A DNA stretch of 64,000 nt from positions 992,001-1,056,000 of the forward strand of contig JAUZTG010000029.1 in assembly GCA_030734395.1 (NCBI GenBank), read 5' to 3'. Positions 56,949 to 64,000 of this stretch are shown in pieces. The notes below the pieces were generated by a model. It searched no databases. It saw only the letters and a list, made by a program, of their open reading frames with translations, and was not told the origin of the DNA. The translations under genes and the position numbers were made by a program. The stretch's first letter is position 1. Every line of letters begins with the position of its first letter. Source of the DNA: Sarocladium kiliense (lineage: Eukaryota > Ascomycota > Sordariomycetes > Hypocreales > Sarocladiaceae).

Positions 56949-58190
56949 GCGAGCCGTTGGATCAAACATCCTCAGAAGACGAGGGACGTATTGAAAATGT
57001 TTAGGGTTTAATATGGCATTCTGCTGGAATTAATGGGTTCGCATGCCAAAAGTTTAGCTTGAAAAGCCTATTCTTAATAACATTTTGATCCAAACCTGTT
57101 CCTTTTTGACGCCGCGATACTTTAACTTAAACCATACTTAAGAGATTAAAATGCTCACCCTGAGCCATTGTGAGCTTCCCGTCAAACTACCACAATAGTC
57201 ACCCCTGATAAACCTTAGTATTTAAATCTGTTTCTAGCATGGAACCTGCGCGAGCGCTGCTCTAACCTAAGTAGAACTTAATCTAGCGGTAAGCTGAGAT
57301 AAATAAAACTTAAGCTGAGTGCTTAGCTTATTTTAAAGCCCTCCTCTAGCTAATATATACTTTATGTTATACCTTTATATAACTCCCCAGCTGTAGGCTA
57401 TAACATATAAGGGTTATATAGATTTTATTTTCTCATATCCTAGGCTGTTAGGGATTTAGTGATTCAAATAATATTATATTATGACTTATATAATAGTGAT
57501 CCAGAGGCATAGCACTACCAGAGTCGCCTGAATTCCTAGTTCATGAAGTGGTTCACAAGCTTGAGAAAAGCGATAGCCGACTGTGTTTAAAAAGGGATGA
57601 TCGTGAACCTAATTCTATATTAAACAACTATTTGATTAACGAAACCTTTTTTTTTAGCCTTATTCGTTAAAGTCATATAGAATAACGCTGAAGGCAAGAC
57701 GAGTTTTGCAAGTGCTTGCTTAATATATTAGAGAGCTTTACCTAATTCTCTTTTTAGTAAAAGTAGCCGTCTAAGGGGCAGTGAAGGAGCGAGGAATAGC
57801 AGCGTTAAAGTTTTAATAATACCACGACGCATAATGTTTGTTATGACGTTCCAGGATTAAACATGAAATCGATTTGTATAATTCCTTCCAACTTTGACCG
57901 CAGACACTCTTTGACTATGGAGCAATTGTCATTGCTGTGCAGGTGATTAGATTCTGGAAAACTCCAGGAGCCGAGGCCTGGGACCAGAGCAAACCTACGG
58001 CAAACGGACAGACCACGGCGGCCACAATCAAGTTCCCGCCTCCTGAGTGACCTCTAATTACTCCGTGAAATGGAATATCCCGCTTCAAAAAGCTTTAGAA
58101 CACATCCGAAGCCACTCTTGTATTCTCCGGATTGTCATTGCGTCTCACTAAATGAGTTGCACCACCCAACAGGCGAGGCGAATCCGGAAC
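56949..58190. other. AT-rich intergenic region
   Basis: About 1.2 kb between convergent genes. The stretch 57060-57850 is TA-rich with many stop codons in all frames and no readable gene. Confidence 0.5.
57060..57850. repeat. AT-rich, probably RIP-degraded sequence
   Basis: Rich in TTAA, TATA, CTTAAG and AGCTTA words, with patches nearly free of G/C next to ordinary-composition DNA. The pattern fits old repeat-induced point mutation; the original element is not identifiable by eye. Confidence 0.5.
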
Positions 58191-60536
58191 CTAATCCGTA
58201 TGCTGGCTGCCATTCAAGCTTTCCAGGATTTCGTTGTCTCGTGCAATCGTGGGAGACATGCGGGCACCTATAGCTGCGATACGTTGCCGTGCTTCCTCAA
58301 CTAACCCCCAATTTTCAGGGAGAGCAAAGGCAGCTTCCCTGACACGCGTGATCAGAGAGACCTGGATTGCCAGAGCAAAGAAACTACAACGGCCATCAGC
58401 ATCTGCGGACCCGGCGTGTTGAACATACGATGTAAGCTACCTTCTCCACGAGTTCATCGGATGGAACAGCAGGGTTAGTGGCTCGTTGAGTAACCCGCTG
58501 TAAGCGAGATGCATAAAGGCTGCCCCGACCGCTGTGCAGGCTCCAGCTCGGTCTTCTTCGGTGAGCTGCATGCAATACGGAGGATGCAGGGCTCGATAGA
58601 TGAAAGGTCGGTAGATGATGGACTTGGCGGTGAAGTAGCGAGCCATGAGGTTGCCCTGCAGCCGCTCCATCATCGAAGGGCTCTTTTCCGGATCAGGAAG
58701 TGGGTGATCTCGCATAGTGGTATAAGTCGCAAATCGCAATCCCGAAGGTAGACATTCTCTCCATTCCTCTAGCTGGCGATCGAGTTCTGAGATCATGGAG
58801 CGAGGTGTCGAAAGGAATACAGCCGGGCTCTCTACCGTCGGTGAACGAACGGATATGGCGTCCTCTGGCTGATCTTCAATCCCAACATTAGCCAATACTG
58901 AACGTTGTTCCTTCACCAGCAACGTACCTTGGCTGTACACGTATAGCAGTATGCGGTTCAGCAGCTTGCGGATTGCGATCAAAGCAAGGAAGAAGAGCTG
59001 ATACTGCGCCAGGGCAGGGTCGGTAGTGGTACTAGGAACGACTGGCAGTGGTATCGAGTTTGCGAGCTTCCCAAGGCCACTTGATGGGAGATCAAACTCA
59101 GCGAGGACCTGGCTGTAATTCATCGTCGAGTCAGAATGACCCCAAATACCAAACATGCAATAAATGGAAGGCGACCATACCTTTCTTGAAGATAAGCGAT
59201 CCAGAAGAGCTGGCATTGCTCTGCGTTCAGCGTGTTCTGCCTAAACCAGCCGCGATAATTAGTACCAATAAGCCACTTGTGCCTCGGGGGAAGGAAAAAA
59301 AAAAACGATTTGTATATTTGAACGTACAAAGGCGCAAGAATCAGTATAGTTCCGCATGCATGGTAAGTCGCGCGCCACGCTTCGTGGATTCTGAGCTTCG
59401 CTGAATAAAACATGCTGTGCACAACGCGGGTTAGTCTTCACCATAGCGACTCTAAAAAAGGCTTCTCACCCCATCAACAGCAAGCATTGCACACTGGGCC
59501 AGTCTGCCTTCTCTAAATACGTGAATTTGTCGCGCGCCAGATTGAAGAAGCCGAAGCCGATGTCGAGGTCCTCTGCTTCAGTCCATTCGGTGTGCCCATC
59601 GTAGTAGGCAGCGATGGAACCCAGCGCACAGACTACGAGAACGATGCAAGTGTCCACAGAATCGCCAAAGTCAGTCCGGATGGCTTGTGCCAGATGAGAG
59701 CTGTAGAAGTGCGTTTCGTCCAAGATGAGACTTCGAGGGTGGTAGTGGGCGAAGTAGGACCTCGTGAGCAGATTGATCTGGGACATGGATAGTCGAGCAA
59801 CCCAGTTGTCCTGAACATGGCTGTAAGCAAGGCCCAGCGGTGCTTCTGTATGCCGAAGAAGTCTCGGACGCGTTGTCTCAAGAAGTAGAGGATACTGAAG
59901 CTCAGACTCGGTGATGGAATAGGGAGAGCAAGGCCACTTCAACAGGTGCTGTGGCGCAACACAGTGCTTCTGGGTGAGTGACAGCTCATCGCGGACTCTA
60001 CCAGTATCAAGAAACTGAGGGCTCGAAACTAGCGAAGCTTCCATCTGTCCTGAAAGCTGTGGGATATGTCGAGAATCGTGCTCAATCTCCATGCTGCTCC
60101 TGCTGGCACCATCTTGCCGGGTTGAGCTCGTCGAGTTCACTTGCTGGCTTTGAACGAGCTTGGTGAGCAATTCCAACCTGTCGTCCATCCGCTGAAGCGT
60201 TCCGGACAGCTCGACCACCGACAATCCCTTCCTGAGTCCGATTAGACTGCCATGCACTCGCAGAGTCGGTCGATGGGAGCATACTTATACGCAACATTAT
60301 CGACATAGGCGCAGTCCAGACCTAACCTCTGGCAGCGACTGCAGGCTGGCCTCTGCTCATCGCATTTCGTCTTGCGTCGACGACACGCATCGCAAGCCTG
60401 CGCAATTGATTAGCACGTGTTGCATGTGGCAGGAGGGCTTGGCTATGAATGTCGCGGGACCCCTCACGTTCAGAGCTTGACGTCGAGAAACGCCCCCCGG
60501 TCGCGGGTGGGATCCATCAGCCGGTTCTTGGTCCAT
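58191..60536 (-). CDS. Zn2Cys6 transcription factor next to GH3 gene
   Basis: Predicted 649 aa from seven exons: 60536-60468, 60397-60291, 60231-59470, 59414-59328, 59240-59181, 59112-58441 and 58383-58191. All junctions are GT...AG and in phase. Exon 2 encodes a canonical binuclear cluster, ACDACRRRKTKCDEQRPACS then RCQRLGLDCAYV (C-x2-C-x6-C-x6-C-x2-C-x6-C), introduced by SRRQALN across intron 1. A dimerisation coiled coil (LSGTLQRMDDRLELLTKLVQ) follows, then the fungal-specific transcription factor domain, including QCLLLMG, HEAWRATYHAC and EQCQLFWIAYLQER blocks. It lies 336 bp downstream of the GH3 gene on the same strand and may regulate it. ATG 60536 gives MDQEPADGSHP, typical of this class. 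Confidence 0.9.
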
Positions 60537-60872
60537 CGAAACTCGTCGTCGGCTTTCATTGAGGAGCGATGGCCTCTTCAGAAAAGGTTACTACACAAAA
60601 TCCATGGAGGTGTATCCTTTGTGGTCGGATCAAACTTAGAGTTGGAGCAAGTCGAGGTTGGAGAATGTTAGCGTGATTCTCCGGAATCTAATACATCGAC
60701 CATCTTCAACCATCGTCCACCTCCTCGAAAGTCACGTGAAGTTTCACAACATACGCTGGCTAAGCTGCTGGAGGAATTAAATCAATCTTTTTTTTGTTTT
60801 CGTCGTTTCCATTTCGAGGGGTGCTCCTCAATCACTTGGATCATTTCATCTGATTATATTTACTCTATGAAT
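60537..60872. other. intergenic between GH3 and its neighbouring regulator
   Basis: About 340 bases, serving as 3' end of the GH3 gene and promoter of the regulator. A T-rich/A-rich run lies at 60780-60800. No other feature. Confidence 0.4.
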
Positions 60873-63673
60873 TTAATGAGTCCATGTGAGGGACTCGGGT
60901 GCAGTCCGAAATGTGACAGACACCCCTGCATCTCGCGAATCCTTAGCCGCTGCTATGGTGAACTGTGCATCCCCGTCCATAACCCATGCATTCGGTGCGT
61001 CGTCCCAATACGACACACTGACTTTGTCAAGCGCCATTGTTGCCGTCACGGTCTCACCAGCAGGAACAAAGACCTTCGAGTATCCCTTCAACTCTCGCGG
61101 AGGGCGGGCAACCCGAGGCTGCGCCTGCGTGACGTAGAACTGAACAACTTCCTTGCCGTCTCTCGACCCAGTATTACGCACGTCGACCTGCACGGTGATC
61201 TTTCCATTAGCTGCAAGAGTTGTGTCGCTCAAGCGGATGTTTGAGTACTCGAATGTGGTGTAAGAAAGTCCGGCACCGAAAGGGAACAAGGGCTCAATCT
61301 TGCGGTGGTCGTAATAACGGTAGCCGAGATAGATGCCCTCTCCATAGTACGTGATATCATTATCGCCGGGGAACGTATCGAACGCCGGCGTGTCCTCGAT
61401 GCGTTTGGGAAATGTGACGGGTAGTCTTCCGCAAGGATTGACGGAACCCAAGATGACGTCCGCCAAACTGTTGCCCTGCTCTTGACCCTGATACCAGGCT
61501 TGTAGAATCGCTGGGACCTCATCGCGCCATGGCATGGCAATAGGGCCGCCAGTCTGATTGACAATGACGACGTTAGGGTTAGCCTTCACGACTGCGGCGA
61601 TGAGTTCGTCGGAGCGGCCAGGCAGGTTCAGTGACTCCATGTCACTAGTTTCACTCTCCCATTCGTGATCCCGACCAACAACGACAACAGCCACATCACT
61701 CGACTTCGCTATCTCGACAGCCTCTTCGAGCAGTGCATCGAGGTCACCAAGGTTCTCTTGAAAGCCGATGCGGCCACCGTCCTGGACCTCTTCACGCTCA
61801 AGCATGGCCATATAATCCATGTCGTAGGGCTTCGGCTCCCGGCTGATAGACTCAAGCACAAGTTCGTACTCTCTTCCGGCCTCCATATGCACGTCTATGC
61901 GATGCTCTGGAGAGCCATAGCTCATGAAGAGTGGTGACTTGGGAGACCACCAACGCCTTTCGATGCTCAGAATAACCTTGCCGTCAAGAATGAGCTTGCC
62001 AGGCCCGCACGAGGAAAGGGAGAACTGATGAACGCCAGTCGTTCTCGGAACAATGATTGACTTGCCCCGGTAGGAGTACCGCTCTCCTGTAGTGAGCTCT
62101 GGCGGCAGGCCATCATAGCAAATAAGGTACGAGCTCGGACGGTTCTCGGTCAGGAATGGATCGCCTTCGTGATTCATGTTTCTCCAGAAAGAGAGTGTCC
62201 AACCAGGCTTGCCCGTATTCGGGTTGCGCATGATCGATGGGTCAATAAGAGGAAGGTACCTGTGTGTAACGATGCCAGGGTGAGTTTGGACCTTTGCGCT
62301 GGGGAACTTCTTCTCAATCTCAGCTTTGATCGAAGTGTAGGGAGTTGTACGATAGTGGGGAGCAAGGTTGGAGCTGCCACCGCCAGTGGCCACGGAGCGT
62401 GCTGCGTTGGGCCCAATGACGGCGATTGTCTTGCCGTCAAGGCTGCCAAGAGGAAGTACATTCTTGTCGTTCTTGAGCAGAACGATGCCCTCAGCGCCTG
62501 CGCGGCGGATGATTGCTCGATGCTCAGGGAGGTCGACTGCTCTCTCTGGACCTTCTTTCCAGTCAGGATCTGTGTGTTTGCCAACCTTGTGGACCAACTC
62601 TAGAACCCGTGAGGCGGATGCATCTATATACGAGCTGTCGAGTAGCCCTTTGTTGCAAGCGTCAACGAGGTATTTGCCTCTTCTCCGCACAGGGCCAGGC
62701 ATCTCCAGGTCAAGTCTGCCGGTCTCAATCAGCATTGGCAGCCAACTTGCAAGCGCTGACATTATGTACGTACCCGGCGGTGACAGATGGGACAACACTA
62801 TTGGTGCCAAACCAGTCACTCATGATCATGCCGTCCCATTTCCATTCTCCTCTCAGTACATCCTGAATCAGATGGTGATGCGCAGAGCAAAATATACCGT
62901 TGACCTTGTTGTAGGCAGTCATGATGCTCCACGGTTTGCTATCTCGCACGGCAATCTGGAAGGGCTGAAGGTGAATCTCGCGCAATGCGCGATCGGGTAT
63001 CTTCTCATCAATAAAGAAGCGCCTCGTCTCCTGGTCATTGGCAATGTAGTGCTTGATGCAAGCCGCAACTCCGGCACTCTGAATGGCGTTGATGTAAGCC
63101 GCCGCAAGCTTTCCAGTCAGGTAAGGGTCTTCACTGTAGGCCTCGAAGTTGCGACCACCCAGGGGCGTCCTTGGAATGCAAACTCAATCATCACTTAGCA
63201 TATGCCCTAATGCTTACTGTTTTGACCGACTACTCACCCGTTGGCCCAAGCAACACATCAACCTCTTTGCTCCTGCACTCAGATACGAGGACCTTGCTAA
63301 CCTCCGCAAGAAGGTCATTATCCCAAGAAGCTGCAAGAGAAACCCTGTGACGCAGCTTGTTGGATTAATGTGCAAACGAAAAGCAAGGAGTTCGTGTTAC
63401 TGACCCTGTTGGCAATGATGCAGCTGTCTGACCATCCAGGAAGATGCCGCCTCGTACACCTACTGGACCGTCTGATGTCTTGAGTCTCGAGATCCCAAGA
63501 CGAGGAATTGGAGCAGTCCTCCATAGATCCTCGCCAGAAAGGAGCAAGACCCTTTCTTCAAGGGTCATCTGGGCCAGCTTTTCGTGAGCCCATCTTTTCG
63601 CAGCACTTGTTGGGGCAACCTTTGGGTGCGGCAGCGCACCATTGTGCTCTGACTGGACAGCTGAAGGCGCCAT
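60873..63673 (-). CDS. GH3 beta-glucosidase with PA14 domain
   Basis: Predicted 875 aa from exons 63673-63405, 63344-63238, 63182-62774 and 62715-60873, all in phase. The GH3 N-terminal domain contains KTSDGPVGVRGG, LGGRNFEAYSEDPYL and the nucleophile Asp248 in MIMSDWFG. The intron 3 junction restores TAG|LDLEMPGP. The GH3 C-terminal domain (VAVIGPNAA, VVVVGRDHEWESE) is interrupted at about residues 425-560 by a PA14 insertion. A fibronectin III-like domain ends the protein. This architecture matches fungal intracellular beta-glucosidases of the Kluyveromyces BglI type. No signal peptide is present; the protein starts MAPSAVQSEHNG. Expected activity is hydrolysis of imported beta-glucosides. 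The Zn2Cys6 gene just downstream may regulate it. Confidence 0.94.
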
Positions 63674-64000
63674 GATTCTTCGTTTCTTCGTCGTTCCTCG
63701 ACGGGCAGAGAGGGTAAGCTGATTCACCTTCCCCACGTTCAATTACTCGACGAGAGGGAGGCCAGCACTTATTAAGGCAGTTGCGCTCAGAATGGAACTA
63801 TCGTTGGCTGCAGTCTCAAGCTGCTGGGCCGCCGTCGAAATGGGATCCAGTTACTACATGCGGGACTACCTGTGTCGACTCCTCGAGTTTTTACCCGTTT
63901 GTGGAGTCTTCCAAGGCGTTACACGTCACATCTCTGCTGGCCTGTGAAGCGACTCCCAATGTATGAGAGCGACGGCGGTGCTGGGAAGGGTCGTGCCGTC
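63674..64000. other. promoter region / window edge
   Basis: About 330 bases upstream of the GH3 gene. No TATA element or gene is clear before the window ends. Confidence 0.4.

Overview
The window is nuclear DNA of a filamentous ascomycete (Pezizomycotina). Genes are split by short introns (48-127 nt) with GT...AG ends and CTAAC/CTGAC-type branch points. The gene content is typical of such fungi: Spa2 polarisome scaffold, Zn2Cys6 regulators, a NACHT-ankyrin NLR, a Clr5-domain protein, an OTT_1508-like deaminase and a DUF7703 membrane protein. Short AT/TA-rich islands resemble RIP-degraded repeats. I rebuilt 21 protein genes by joining exons by hand. In every multi-exon gene the exon phases close exactly, though some junctions have alternatives. 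No tRNA, rRNA or CRISPR array was recognised.

Layout. 0.5-11.3 kb holds a Clr5-domain protein (-), mitochondrial NADH-cytochrome b5 reductase mcr1 (-), an OTT_1508-type deaminase (+) and a dynamin-like GTPase (+) interrupted by one in-frame TGA. 12-26 kb is housekeeping and polarity: an Nbp2-like SH3 protein (-), the CTD phosphatase ssu72 (+), Spa2 (+) and a UDP-glycosyltransferase (-). 26-33 kb is gene-poor, with AT islands, a secreted SMP-30-type lactonase (-) and a DUF7703 membrane protein (+).

33-41.2 kb is the most interesting block. It contains a sugar-porter MFS transporter (-), a GH32 fructosidase (+), a Zn2Cys6 regulator (-) and a GH172 (DUF2961) protein (+), arranged as two divergent pairs whose inner genes converge with 59 bp between stop codons. 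The 7-mer TCCGCGA/TCGCGGA occurs four times in the regulator/GH172 promoter and once in the transporter/GH32 promoter. The simplest reading is a self-regulated catabolic cluster for a fructose-containing glycoside. Because the founding GH172 enzyme acts on difructose dianhydride I, fructan-derived or caramel-type difructose anhydrides are candidate substrates.

42-64 kb holds a JmjC protein (+), a Psg1-like type I membrane protein (-), a secreted Asn/Gly-repeat protein (+), a NACHT-ankyrin NLR (+) with a short N-terminal exon and no recognised effector domain, a small secreted Leu-rich protein (+), and a same-strand pair of a PA14-containing GH3 beta-glucosidase and a Zn2Cys6 regulator (both -).
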